Shown: positions 12,243-22,699, counted from the first letter of the stretch. The stretch: 64,000 nucleotides of DNA from Micropterus salmoides (GCF_014851395.1 NW_024041151.1:31504755-31568754), one strand, 5' to 3'. Numbers and translations are program-made. The notes: a model not told the origin generated them from the letters alone.

Positions 12243-12976
12243 TCACCACACAGCTGGGGGGGGGGGGGGGGGGGGGGAGAAGGATGGTGTCGGACTGGGA
12301 GTATCCGTGGGCAAGTGAAAAATCCTGGAGAGGGCATCAGGCTTAGTGTACCAGGAGATGGGTCTGTAAGTCAAGGTAAAGTTAAATCGACCAACAAACA
12401 AAGCCCAACATGCCTGGCAAGAGTTGAGTCTCTTGGCGGTCTGAATGTAGGTGAGGTTTTTATGATCTGTCCAAACAATGAGGGGCTGTTCAGTGCCCTC
12501 TAGCCTGTGCCGCCACCCCAACGCCAGCTTCACTGCTAGAAGTTCCCGTCTCCTACATTGTAATTTCTCTCAGCGGGGGTTAAACGACATAAGAAAGCAC
12601 AAGGGTGCATCTTCTGACCGGGGCCAGAGTGCTGGGACAGCACGGCCCCCACCCCGCTGTCTGATGCATCAACCTTGACGATAAACTGCTTGTTGGGATC
12701 TGGATGTACTAGGATGGGGGCTGACGTAAACAGGGATTTGTCAAAGGCAACCTGGGCCTTTGGTGGCCAGGAGAAGGGTGATTTGGTGGAAGTTAGTCTG
12801 GTTAGGGACGCTGCGACCTTACTGTAGTCCCTGATAAACCTACAGTAGAAGTTAGCGAATCCCAGAAATTGTTGTAGCCGTTTGCAGGAACGGGCCACCC
12901 AACCACTGCCTGGATCTGCCTGCAACTGCCCCTGCCCAATGATGTAACCCAAGAAGCTCACAGAACTGGCATTCAC
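12243..12976 (-). pseudogene. Gypsy reverse transcriptase thumb, connection and RNase H
   Basis: SFLGYIIGQGQLQADP and RRLQQFLGFANFY-like connection residues (read here as KRLQQFLGFANFYCRFI) lead to RNase H residues FIVKVDASDSGVGAVLSQ. After a frameshift at about 12533, LIVWTDHKNLTYIQTAKRLN and RPISWYTKPDALSR follow. A run of 22 C on the minus strand (12256-12277) disrupts the stretch towards the integrase. Confidence 0.8.
12256..12277. repeat. Homopolymer G22
   Basis: A run of 22 G on the plus strand lies within the Gypsy pol pseudogene, flanked by CAGCT and AGAAGG. Confidence 0.95.
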
Positions 12977-13121
12977 ACTTCTCGGCCTTTACGTATAACC
13001 TGTTTTCTAGCAGCTGCTGAAGAACCTGGCAGACGTGGGAAACATGCTCAGTGATATCCTTGGATAAAAATATAAATTCAATATATTGTCCAGGTAGACA
13101 AACACAAAACAGTTCAAGAAA

Positions 13122-13835
13122 TCAAAGATTATTAACCAGGTTTTGGAAAACTGCCGGTGCATTTGTTAAGCTAAACGGCATTACCTGATACTCAAAGTAG
13201 CCGAGCGGGGTGTTGAATGCAGTCTTCCATTCATCTCCCTCTTTTATACGCACCAAGTGGTAGGCATTGCGAAGATCCAGTTTGGAAAAGACCTTGGCCT
13301 GCTGCAGGGGTTCAAAAGCAGAGTCGATCAGTGGCAAAGGATACTTGTTCTTGACAGTTATGTTATTGAGGCCACGGTAATCAATACAGGGCCGAAGAGA
13401 CTTTTCTTGGAAACAAAGAACCCTGCACCAATGGGAGGAGGGGCGGATCAGACCAGTCTTAAGGGAGTCAAGGATGTATGTTTCCATGGCCTCCCTCTCA
13501 GAGCGAGAAAGATTGTAGAGCCTGCTGGATGGGAGTGGGGCACCGGGGAGTAGTTTGATCTTGCAGTCGTATGGTTGGTGAGGTGGGAGAGACAGCACCA
13601 GATCCTTGCTGAATATTGTTTCCAGGTCATGATATTCAGGGGGAACTCCAGATAAATCCGGGGACTTAGAGTCTCGTGGGGGAGTGGCGCCCTCTGCTGG
13701 GGGTAGTACGGATTGGAGACAGGAGGAGGAGCAGTAAGTGCTCCAGCCCAGAATCTTGCCAGTGACCCAGTCAATATGGGGATTGTGAAGTTTGAGCCAG
13801 GGAAACCCTAAAATGATGGGGGTCTGAGATAACAT
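13122..13835 (-). pseudogene. Gypsy reverse transcriptase fingers and palm (first part)
   Basis: The open stretch contains PIILGFPWLKLHNP, a fingers region with PSSHW, RPCIDYRGLNNITVKNKYPL, the first catalytic Asp in FSKLDLRNAYHLVRI, and MPFSLTNAPAVFQ. The usual MPFGL is changed to MPFSL. Downstream (about 13090) the palm motif reads VYLDN instead of the usual Y-x-D-D and the frame then fails. Confidence 0.85.
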
Positions 13836-13939
13836 TAAACAGGATGTCCTCTGTTTCCAGACAAAACTAGTCTAAGGGGTTTTGATGATTCTGTAACACG
13901 GGTTAGGATGCGACCCAGGCAGTACAGGGCTCAGGGAGT

Positions 13940-14320
13940 GGTTCTAGCGGGAAGATTGTATGGACAGATTTCTATCAATGAAATTGCCCTCAGCGCCGGA
14001 ATCAATAAGGGCTTGGAGTGACAGGGAAATCGAGGGGGTGCATAAAGTGGCGGGGTTAGACAGCCACGGGTGTGGTAGTGGGGCTAAGGAGTTGACCCCC
14101 AGTACGCCCACGCCTACTGAGGAGTCCGACCTTTTGGTCGAACTGGGCACGAGGAAACAAAGTGGCCCTTGACGCCACAATAGAGGCACTCACCCCGGTT
14201 TCGTCTGCGGAAGTGTTCCTCTGGTGTCAGCACAGCCCGACCCAGCAGCATGGGTTCCGGTAAGGAGCTGGAAGGGGATTGTGGCACAGAGGAAGTGGCT
14301 AGGAACATGGGAGCAGGTAA
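13940..14320 (-). pseudogene. Gypsy gag zinc knuckle and aspartic protease
   Basis: The gag end carries a CX2CX4HX4C knuckle, CLYCGVKGHFVSSCP, near 14160-14205. The protease active-site signature LIDSGAEGNFID lies at about 13975-14010. Further gag sequence (GWNHAALRGVFRKGLNEAIK) lies upstream around 14450-14520 in another frame. Gag is truncated at its N-terminus. Confidence 0.75.
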
Positions 14321-14923
14321 CTGGGTGACGTGGTTGGGATCGGAAGTGGACTGGGTTGAACGCTCCCTCTGCTGCTCACGCAGGCGATTGTCGAGCCTGA
14401 TAGTGAGATTAGAGAGTTCAAACTGGTAGGCTCATCTCGTGACACTAAATCATCCTTAATTGCCTCATTTAGTCCCTTTCTGAAAACTCCCCGCAGTGCC
14501 GCATGATTCCAGCCGGCATCAGCAGCTAAGGTTGTGAATTCTCCGCACATAGGAGAAACACTGGGGGTAAACTGACAAACTGGCAAAGTGTGGGAGTTGA
14601 ACCAGAGCTTATAACTGCAGGGGTTGATGATGATGACCCACAGGTGCGGAGCGCTGGAGGTGGAGATGAGCCAGGCCCGGACACGCCCACACACACACAC
14701 GCGCACACAGACAGCAGGGAAGGGAAAAACTGAGAACACAAGGAAGGGAGGGGAGGGCGAAGCCAACCCATAACAGCAGAGGAGATGTGTCTAATGTCTC
14801 CTGAAGTGGCATTATGTAAAGAGTACCTTTGCCACCTCCTGAAACAGCTTTCAGAGCTTAGACAGAATACCCCTCTGTTTCTGGTGGAATGACAGTGAGC
14901 TTTTGTCGACCATTGCCACCTTT

Positions 14924-15520
14924 ATTGAGAGAGAGGCAAGAAAAATAATTTTCTGTTAAATGTGTTGATAAGATAAATTCCACTGCCGTCTCTAATGCTT
15001 AAAACTAGTATTATCAATGCAACATAAGCAATCATGTACAGAAAATTTGCAATATTGCAGAGAGGGATGTGATATACAGTAAATCCAAAAAAAACAAACA
15101 TGAAATCATAATCTTACAAACCTATTGCCTTGTGAAAGAGCCATCATCCACAAAGTAGCTCCATTTTTGGAAAGGTTTTAGCCAGGAGCCTTGAAATCTT
15201 GGTCCACAACAAAGTAAAAAGAGAGAGAACACAGTACTGTAAAGAAAGTGGAATATGACCTAGAAATGTGTCTTCTTGACCACCTCAATACCAAGTCAAG
15301 CAAGCGGACAGACCCCTGTACCTCTGTGTGGTCACCATCCTCCGAAACTGACACCATTTTTCTGCCCATGCCAGCTTAGAGGAGCTCAAGTTCCTCTGCT
15401 GGCAACAGTGTATGGGTATTTTTTGGGAGAAGATAAAAATTGAGTGCATTGGTCTTGGCTGTCTTAAGCTCCTTGGTGGAAGTTGCTGGGTGGAATCTCT
15501 TTTTAGAAGACATGACTCAT
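14924..15520. other. Unassigned stretch upstream of the HECT pseudogene
   Basis: A pyrimidine tract and AG at 14924-14940 (minus strand) look like the acceptor of the 14923 block. A minus-strand open stretch at 15178-15369 has no recognised similarity. It may be more of the same broken gene. Confidence 0.25.
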
Positions 15521-15695
15521 TTGGAAAGTGTTTATTATTTATTTCAGGGAATAAATGAGGTGAGAAGAAGGATCATTTTACCATTATTTCTAATGGAGCC
15601 AGACTTATTTTTGCAACCAGAGGAGTCGCCCCTGCTGGCCATTCGAAAGAATGCACGTTTAAGGGACTTAAGTATTCGCTTCCCGCTTAGCTAAG
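15521..15695 (+). repeat. 3' part of the copy-A repeat family (copy B)
   Basis: It shares GGAAAGTGTTTA, TTTTACCATTATTTCTAATG, TTTTTGCAACCAGA and GAGTCGCC with 1110-1297. It ends CTTCCCGCTTA. The first 500 bases of the family are missing here. Confidence 0.7.
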
Positions 15696-16204
15696 ATCTG
15701 TACCAAATTTCAGTTGATAACAGTTCCGCCCTGAACATGTCACTTGGAAATTATCACACAACATCATAGCACCACCCACTGGCAACCCAAAGTAAGTCCT
15801 TTCTGACAAAAAAAAAATTCCTACTGCTGCACAACATATAATTAGCAGGTGTTGTCTAGCGCCACCTAGGGGATAGAGGAAGTAATTCCTTTAATTCCTT
15901 TGTAACTGGTCCAAAACGTACGACAATTCAGGGCACGTCTCCCGACCACGTGGAACTGAAGGGATTATTTTTATTTTTTAAATGTGTGAGGTACCTATTA
16001 GAACTGGAGGAATAATATTTCTTTCATTCTTTTTTTCTGCAAACTAATCTCATTTTTGGGAGCCTAAACATGTTTGAAAACTCACCAAACTTTGTGCACA
16101 CGTCATATGGGTCTCACGCATAAGCTTGGCAAAATGGCTCGCTAGTGCCCCCTACAGAGCAGCCCCCAGCCAAAGTTGGAAGAACGACCACTACTTGCGG
16201 TAAT
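15696..16204. other. Unassigned repeat-like stretch
   Basis: It contains AGCGCCACCTAG and AGTGCCCCCTACAG words that recur as GGTGGCGCCAT near 56350, plus AAACTTTGTGCACA. It looks like old interspersed repeat. No gene. Confidence 0.3.
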
Positions 16205-17480
16205 ACATCAGGCTGGAAGCTTATTTTGCCCAAGCGGCAACCTCCGGCTCTCACTTCCGATACCAATACGGAAGAATCTGAAACTGCAATTCATCGAATA
16301 GCCACTTGAGGCTGGCTGCAGAAGGGAGTCAATCTCCATTGACCCCCATGTTAAAAAGCCCAACTTTACAGCAGAATAAAACATGTTTACAGCGTCGTTC
16401 AAAAAATGGTTTTAGTGCATATTGCTAATTTTGTCCTTGTGACAACTGTGAGGGGGGTGTCTGTGAAGATTCTCAGTCATCCATGTCATAGTCATCCAAT
16501 GAAGGTTAAAGTCAAGGGCAACTGGACTTGGTTGAAGATACTGGAAGACATTTCGTCCCTCATCCAAAGGACTTCTTCAGTTCTGACTGACTGGTAGGGA
16601 AACTCAGCTGTTTAACCTCAGTGGGGTCGTTTGCCAGGATCGTCGATACTGCTGGTTCGTTAGTGTTCCTGGCTGGCGTAACAACAGTCGTTATGGTCGT
16701 TAGGACTACCCGAGGCCAAGACTTAACGACCATCTTCGGCATTTTCACCTGAGGCCAATAGGTTACGTTTGTTGAGTTTCCTGGGAAGTGATGAAAGGAC
16801 CGCATTGTAAGTAGGGGATAAGTGGTGGCATAGACCCCCTCCTCTGTTCAGCGATGGCTTTTCAACCCGGGTGTAGATGGCTTCCTTGACACCTCTTTCA
16901 ACCATCCATCTTCTCTGTCTAAGATGTGCACCTGGTGGTCCTCAAACTCCAGACACATATGGAATCACAATGTTGTTGCGTTTGACCTCCTCATCCCCTG
17001 TAGTTTTGTTCTTCTTGAATCTTGTGGCTGTTTTCACAAAGGTCCATTTAGGGTATCCACAGGCTATAAGTACCCCCATCAGGTGGTTCTGTTCCTTCTC
17101 TCTGGCTTGGGCGCTTGTTGGTATGTTTTCCGCTCTGTGGTGCAGTGTTCTCATGACCCCTAGCTTGTGCTCCAGTGGGTGGTGGGAATCGAAGAGTAGG
17201 TATTGGTCTGTGTGTGGGGGTTTTCTGTACACACCAATTTGCATCTTCACGTGTGAACTTGATGTTACTGTCCACAGAGTTGATGTGTTCTGTGAAGGCT
17301 TGCACTTCCTGGCTTGTGAGGGGGATGAATTTTTTTATAACTCACCTGTTTACATTATATTAAGCCTTAAAATTCTGCATTATTAGGGGCGTGGCTGCTT
17401 TGATTGACAGGCACCTTTAGCCGCTGCTAGTACTTGGTCCACCGTCTGTAGCCTCACTCAGCCTGTCAGAGCTTTTTGGA
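16205..17480. mobile_element. Teleost repeat (copy C) split by a Penelope-like insertion
   Basis: The left part (16205-16457) carries AAGCGGCAACCTCCGG, GAGGCTGGCTGCAGAAGG, CAACTTTACAGCAGAATAAA and CATGTTTACAGC and ends TGTGAGGGGGG. The right part resumes at 17315 with TGTGAGGGGGATGAATTTTT, CATTATATTAAGCCTTAAAA and GGGCGTGGCTGCTTTGATTG. The shared TGTGAGGGGG at both breaks is the target duplication of the intervening element. Confidence 0.7.
16458..17314 (-). mobile_element. Penelope-like retroelement, 5'-truncated, minus strand
   Basis: Read from 17305 on the minus strand it encodes FTEHINSVDSNIKFTREDA, then VYRKPPHTDQYLLFDSHHPL with EHKLGVMRTLHHRAE, then CGYPKWTFVK. Much of the GIY-YIG endonuclease is deleted. 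It ends with ERGVKEAIYTRVEKPSLNRG, the conserved C-terminus, at 16903-16840. Penelope-like elements encode a telomerase-related reverse transcriptase fused to a GIY-YIG nuclease. Frames shift between segments. A flanking TGTGAGGGGG duplication (16447-16456 and 17315-17324) marks the insertion. Confidence 0.8.
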
Positions 17481-19470
17481 CATTTCTACATACAGATACT
17501 GGATGAATAATGGCAGGCTGTGCAGTTCATTGGAGAGAGAACCTCCAGGAAATCCGTTTGAAGTGAGTGAAATTCCTGTATTTTATTTATGTGTTAACAT
17601 TTAACAGGTATCGCTGTCAGCATATAGCTTGTTAGCTTAACGTTAGCTCCTTACCCTAATTAGCCAGATACAAGTAGCCCCAAACTGCTAAGTTAGTGTA
17701 TGTAAGTAAGTAAGTAAGTTAGTGTGTTCTAACCACAGCTTTTAATGAGTCAAAGACAAGTCAGCTAGAAGAGAGAAGCCAAAATGTAACGTTATTAGAT
17801 TAACCTTAGTGTTATACATTAGGGTTAGAATGCTTTGAAGAAAAGGCGTCTGTGTGAAGTTGGAAGTAAAGGCTCAGCTCTCAGTTAGCTGATGTTATGT
17901 TAACGGTAACTATTACTAACAGGCGATGTGAGATTCAGCTATGTCCTGTAACGGAATCACTGCTCAGTTAGATACTAGTCAGATACTACTGTAAGTGGCT
18001 GCACCTGATCCCAATGGACTCGAAGGGTTTAAAGGCAGAGAGCCGAGGGGGGAGTGGCTGCGGAGTTCTGCCTGAAACTGTCACACCGAGGAGCACCGAT
18101 GCCACTATTTGAGCTAGCTGTCTCTCCCGAGGAGAGCCGTATAACAAGAGAGAGTATAACGATAACGTTATACTATTCTTTGTGGGGTTCATCTGTGGGG
18201 ATGATTGATTCGAAGTACATATTAAAGGCAGTTTAGAGTCATCAATAAGTTAATACACTTAGTAGATGTAGCATTCCTTGAGATTCAGCAAACAATCTGA
18301 GGTGATAACAGCAACGTTTCTGGAAGCTTAAGAGGTGGATGCATAATTTGGCAGAACAGCTGTTGTAGGCTACCTGCAGAGATTTTTTGTCAGCATATAA
18401 AGCGCGTTATACCTGCAGACAGGTAACTGGGCTGTAACTAGGGCAATGGTTTAGTTAAAGCGAGAAATTAGGTTTGTGAGAGCCGCCTCTGAGTTTGTTT
18501 GGTGGATTAGAATTTGCCAAAAAAGGTAGTACAGTTCAATAAGAAATATAAAATAAGATCCTTATAATAAACATTCAAAAACATCTGACTTGAGTAGTTA
18601 TTATTGCACAGTGTCCAGCAGAAAAACGTATATTGCACATATTAGTAAATGGTGTATTTCACTTTGCCACCCCTAATTACTGTCACATGCCAGAGAGGTT
18701 ATCATGCTGAGGCAATCTCAGAGTTCATTAGCTTTATGGCTCTTTGGAAGAAGCTGCTTAACTGTCTACCCATTGTTGTCTTTACAGGTGCCAGAGGAGC
18801 TGATTGCAGAACCCTCCAGATGTGATTAGCTGTGTCCAGCTCTACAGGAGAGAACAGCTCCAGCTTCCAGCTCTTTAGCTCCTGCTTTTCTTTTTACTCA
18901 AAACACCTGAACACTATTGACATGAAATTATGACACTGGGTACTTATCAACAGATTATATCATTATAATAACTCTCAACACATTTCAAGTCATACAAAAA
19001 TACTTCGGTCAGCTCTAAGACCTCCGAGTTTGCAAGGGCACAATAAAAACCACCAAGTGGGATTCATAATTACTCTGTGCAGATCATTCTTTGTTTCAGC
19101 ACTTACCCACAGGATGGTTTGGATGTGCCCACATTATTCTGTGTTTAAAATAGACTTATATCAGAGCAGCAAACAAGGCACTCTTCACAAACTTCAGGCT
19201 CTGTTATACAGTCTGTGGTTTCTGAGTGTATGGCTCCTTATTTATGTTAAAGTATAAGGTAGAAAGTAAAAATACTCTTGCACACAGAAATACACTGCAT
19301 AATTACTTTTCAAGATTTCATGTGAAACATGTTTGGGAGTATTTTCACTTTTTAACTTATACTAGACTGATGTTCTTAAGCAAGAGTTCAGTTTTAATGT
19401 TTCATGTTTTATCTGTGGTATACGATTAGCTTTTCAGTAAGTAGTAAAGACAGGGAGCGCTAATATGTAT
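17481..19470. other. Intergenic stretch, one weak exon candidate
   Basis: 17510-17562 reads ATG-GCA-GGC-TGT.. for 17 codons and stops at AA|GTGAGTG, a good donor. It is a possible first exon of something carried by the repeat, but no second exon was found. TAAG tetramers occur at 17701-17720. The rest shows no gene. Confidence 0.2.
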
Positions 19471-19474
19471 AGAA

Positions 19475-19480
19475 TTTATT
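19475..19480 (-). promoter_or_regulatory. Polyadenylation signal AATAAA (minus strand)
   Basis: AATAAA on the minus strand lies about 60 bases after the stop codon at 19541, as expected for the 3' end of the small minus-strand gene. Confidence 0.35.
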
Positions 19481-19540
19481 GCAAGAGAACCATAAACCAA
19501 CCATCCATTTTTAAATGGATCTATGATACAAAAATGGACA

Positions 19541-20873
19541 TTATTTAAAACTCAAAGTAAACAGAAGGGGAGAAGGCCTTTCCACGTCTGTCCACCCCGT
19601 CAGCACAATGAGGACTCCCAGGTCTCTGCAGCTCTCTAGCACCAGGTGGGAGATCTGATCCACAGTGAGACTCTGGGAGGAAAATGTGTAATACATCCTT
19701 CAGATGATAAAAAATATCAAATAAATACAGATGATTCTTTAATAAATAGAATATTGTGTTAAGTTAATTTTCTAACGTAATTTCATTCAAAAAGTGAATC
19801 TTTGATATATTATAGATTCATTACACAAAGCAAAGTCTTTCAAGCCCTTTTTGTTTTCATCTTGGTCATTACGGTTTACAGCTCATGGAAATAAAAACTC
19901 CAGTATCTCAAAATGTATTAAAATTTTAGACTAAATACATTTCTGTATTTTAAATTATACAGAAATGTCCACTGGAGAAGATCTCGCTAATCAGCTAATT
20001 AACTCAAAACACCTGCAAAGGTTTCTGAAGCCTTTAATCTCAGTCTGGTTCTGGTGCTCACAATGAACTTTTCCTCAGTAACGTTATTCTAATTTTTTTA
20101 GATGCTACTCTAAAAGATGCCACAGTGTTTTAATGTTGACAACACTATTATGTCACATACGTGGGAGAAAAAGGAACAAGGGAGACAGTCTTTAAATGTT
20201 TTTGTGTTGTCCTTTTAAGACAGAAAATTTTATATCAGCTGTCAAATGTCCAGTAGCCAAGACTAGTAACGTTATTTTAGACTCAAAGTTTAAGCTTTGA
20301 GTACCAGATGCGGAGGCATCAGAACCTCAACAAGAATCTTGTGACAAATATAAAAAGTACCTTTCTCTCTCAAGTGTCCTATTTCAGACAATAATCCCAC
20401 ACAGCCCTGCCGACAGCAGCGACGTTACTCAAAATATTGGTGTGGGGAATTAATTGATAACAGCCATGGCTAATGTAAAATGTTATATAGCTTCCGTCAT
20501 GTAACTAAGGACTCTACCGCTAGCTTATTACGTTTATTACAAGTAACATACTGAGGTGACGTCCAAATAAACGACTCGTAACCAATGGTATGTTAAAGGG
20601 TTAATTGATTTGCTTGAAATTGTTCGTTTGAGCTGTAATGTTAAGTAAACTCAAGGTAATTAATAACTGATTCATAGTTAACTGTTAACGTTGGTCTCAA
20701 TAAAATCTAATGTTAGTGTTGAAAAATAACATTACTAGCATTTTAAACCTTGTGAAGTATAATGTCACTAACAGATATGTGAGTTATTTTAATATTCTCC
20801 GGTGTCTTACCTTGACTGTGAGCTGGTAATGTCCGTAAACTGGTAACAACACGGCCGCAGGTTCCAACCTCCA
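19541..20873 (-). CDS. Hypothetical two-exon ORF, minus strand, partial
   Basis: I do not recognise this protein. On the minus strand the exon at 20873-20811 (21 codons, VLLPVYGHYQLTVK) ends at AAG|GTAAGA. The exon at 19672-19541 starts after a good acceptor (TTTTCCTCCCAG) and continues in the same frame as SLTVDQISHLVLES, then LGVLIVLTGWTDVE, up to TAA. Frame continuity across consensus splice sites and an AATAAA about 60 bases downstream are the evidence. There is no start codon in the first exon, so the 5' end is missing or lies in the repeat directly upstream. The acceptor-like CTGACAG| at 20874 lies at the edge of the copy-D repeat, whose TATATAAA motif is about 50 bases further up. It could instead be a chance ORF within a repeat. 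Confidence 0.35.
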
Positions 20874-20995
20874 CTGTCAGAAACCAACGGGTGACGTCAC
20901 GAACGCTACGTCCATTTTTATATACAGTCTATGATTTTGCCATTATTTCTGGAACCAGGCTTATTTTTACAGTAGAGTCGCCCCCTGCTGGCTGT
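20874..20995 (-). repeat. Copy D of the 577-type repeat (start block plus end block)
   Basis: The minus strand reads ACTGTATATAAAAATGG and GTGACGTCACCCGTTGG as at 582-640. The flanking plus strand reads TTTTGCCATTATTTCTGGA and GAGTCGCCCCCTGCTGGC like the end block of copies A and B. Parts of two copies, or one rearranged copy, meet here. Confidence 0.6.
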
Positions 20996-21204
20996 TGTTG
21001 ATCTGCACTCGATTGCTCTTCCTGAAGGACCTTGAACTGTCTTTGTCCTTGAAACTGAATCTTGTGGACTGAAATTTAAATAAGAGAAGTGAATTTGAAT
21101 TGAGAGAACTGAAAGTGAAAGTACATCAAGAGCTGAATTTTTAGTGAGGCTTAAATACAGTTTCAGTTGCAATTGAATTCAGTTTCATAATATTCAACAA
21201 ACAT

Positions 21205-21340
21205 CAATTTCAAATTATTCTATTCAGATTCAGTTTTTAAATGCAATTATTCTAGTTAAACAATACACATTCAAACTATTCTATTCAAATTCAGTTTTTT
21301 TAATGTGATTATTCAAATTGAGCAATTCAAATTAAGATTA
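21205..21340. repeat. Two diverged AT-rich tandem units of about 62 bp
   Basis: The pattern (A)TTATTCTATTCA.ATTCAG followed by ATTATTC occurs twice in succession, at about 21216 and 21278. Confidence 0.5.
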
Positions 21341-21779
21341 AATAAGACTGGAGACATAAAATTGTGTACTGTTACTAATCAGTATCTATCACCTAATTGG
21401 ATTTCCTATTCACTGTCTTTAAAATGCGCTAGTGAGTGATGGACAAAAGCGAGGCTTTGTGAAACATTGAAATGTTTGAAGCAAATGTGCCGGAATTGTG
21501 TGAGACTTCGAAACACTTCGACACACGTCTCCACGGTGACACCTACTGGTCACTTTTGATATCGACACATCTTGGGAGGGGTTTCATTGAAACAACGACT
21601 GACCCGCGTTTACAATTCTAAACGTCTTATCAATACATGACCAACAGGATTTCGGAGAAATCACCATACAGCAAACACACAAACGCTTTCAGGTTGTCAG
21701 AGACAGCAGATGGGGATTGCAATAAAAGTGTGTTTAAATAAAACACATCTGTGTGTTGTTTCATAAGTAATCACTCATT

Positions 21780-21955
21780 TTGCCGATGCTTTTCTCAAAA
21801 GCGAAACATAATTGCTATGTCAGAGGGCGCACCTTGGGAGCAACTAGGAGTTAAGTGTCTTGCACAGAAACACATGTATCACAGTGGGAATCAAACCCAG
21901 GTCTCTCACAACAGAGGCATAAGTCTTAACCACTACCCCACAGAGACAACTTGTT
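21780..21955 (-). repeat. tRNA-derived SINE, minus strand
   Basis: The minus strand reads GGGGTAGTGGTTAAGACTTA (A-box-like) and GGTTTGATTCCC (B box), with a gap appropriate for a tRNA head. CAAGACACTTAACTCCTAG follows, a common SINE body motif in fish. It is not an intact tRNA: the acceptor stem does not close. Confidence 0.7.
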
Positions 21956-22431
21956 CATTAGCAGAATCGGAATACTTTATTCATCTCCGAGGGTGAAGTC
22001 TTTGTTGCAGATACTGGCAAGACATAAAAGGAATAGAAATAATAGGTAGTTGAATTTAGTGAGTAGAGAATATAATAAAGTATACAAATCTAAGAATATA
22101 GCCTAATAATAAATGATAATAAATGTGGATATACAGTATTATACAGTAGCTTATTAACAAAGGTGTAATGATAATTAGCAGGAAAGATATAGGCCCTAGT
22201 GTAATAATAATTAATAATAATGAGTGCTGGCAGTGATGAGGTGTAATGGATTAAAAATCTGTAACTGAGTAAAGTTGAATTTGTTTCAAGAATGATAAAT
22301 GAAAAGTTGAATAATGTCTCACATTTGTTATATGTAAAGAATTGTATTCAGGAATATTCAGCTGTTTTGGGGCTGAGTCGGGTTTTTTTCATAATTGACA
22401 TCCCAGCCTTGGAAAAATTTGGTCACATTGA

Positions 22432-22690
22432 ACACTTGTTGCTGGCAAAGATAAGTTTTTTTTTTTGCCATCATAGGCCTACAGGAGATTGGCCGGAGGC
22501 GGTATTGCACTCGCTATACCGCACCGTTGTGATGAAAAGAGAGCTGAGCGGTAAGGCAAAGTTCTCGATGTACCGGTCAATTGTCGTTCCAACAGATGGA
22601 TGGAGGCCTACAGGTGTGGATATACCACAGCATGTCGCTCCAATAAATCAAATGATTGTGTGTCCTTGGAACAAATCTGTCAAATGAGTT
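22432..22690 (+). mobile_element. LINE reverse-transcriptase C-terminal fragment
   Basis: RTVVMKRELSGKAKFSMYRS resembles the KRELSRKAKLSIYRSIYVPT segment that follows the palm in common fish LINEs. Only about 40 codons are recognisable. The frame continues open without further similarity. Confidence 0.5.
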
Positions 22691-22699
22691 AGAGGCTGA

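Larger units (their letters stand above)
10905..14770 (-). mobile_element. Ty3/Gypsy chromoviral retrotransposon, degenerate, minus strand
   Basis: The minus-strand order is LTR-derived remnant (about 14766-14560), gag zinc knuckle, protease, reverse transcriptase, RNase H, integrase and chromodomain, which is the Ty3/Gypsy order. No envelope gene is present. The 3' LTR is absent: sequence changes right after the chromodomain stop and a purine-rich GGAGGGGACAAG. The 5' side lacks most of gag. Frameshifts and stops occur in every domain. It lies between two coding blocks of the HECT-like gene, so it inserted there and later lost both ends. Confidence 0.85.
9190..14923 (-). pseudogene. Broken HECT-type E3 ubiquitin ligase-like gene, interrupted by a Gypsy element
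   Basis: Minus-strand exon-like blocks were found. 14923-14805 encodes QKLTVIPPETEGYSV, a stop, then ALKAVSGGGKGTLYIMPL. 10893-10780 encodes MPLQMLAVYIKTC and FDSDETDASA. 10605-10534 encodes a UBZ-like CPICTKAF..VHVSLCGE with a frameshift. 10163-9965 encodes LRFLEQVDITTEL..IGEAGVDTGALRK, the start of a HECT N-lobe. About 9885-9790 encodes RFFEGPGSQGKNPKYSLTDFE. 9755-9564 encodes TVGEIMAISLAHGGPAPAFL. About 9543-9420 encodes GYTCQIKLENKENIIR before a GTAAGA donor. 9355-9230 encodes IVLHSRLIPVLQQ..ELYGL, a C-lobe. It resembles fish G2E3-like HECT proteins. The catalytic Cys region was not found and several frames are broken. Confidence 0.65.

Noticed and set aside
11897..12337. 146-codon minus ORF
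   Set aside because: Out of frame with the Gypsy pol motifs; proline runs come from the C22 homopolymer.
14299..14766. 155-codon minus ORF read as one protein
   Set aside because: It runs from LTR-derived sequence into gag by chance; only the last third resembles gag and the frame then changes.
16877..17386. 169-codon plus-strand ORF
   Set aside because: It is antisense to the Penelope-like reverse transcriptase, whose protein motifs are clear on the minus strand.
21880..21955. tRNA gene on the minus strand
   Set aside because: A and B box-like words are present but the cloverleaf does not close and a SINE body follows.
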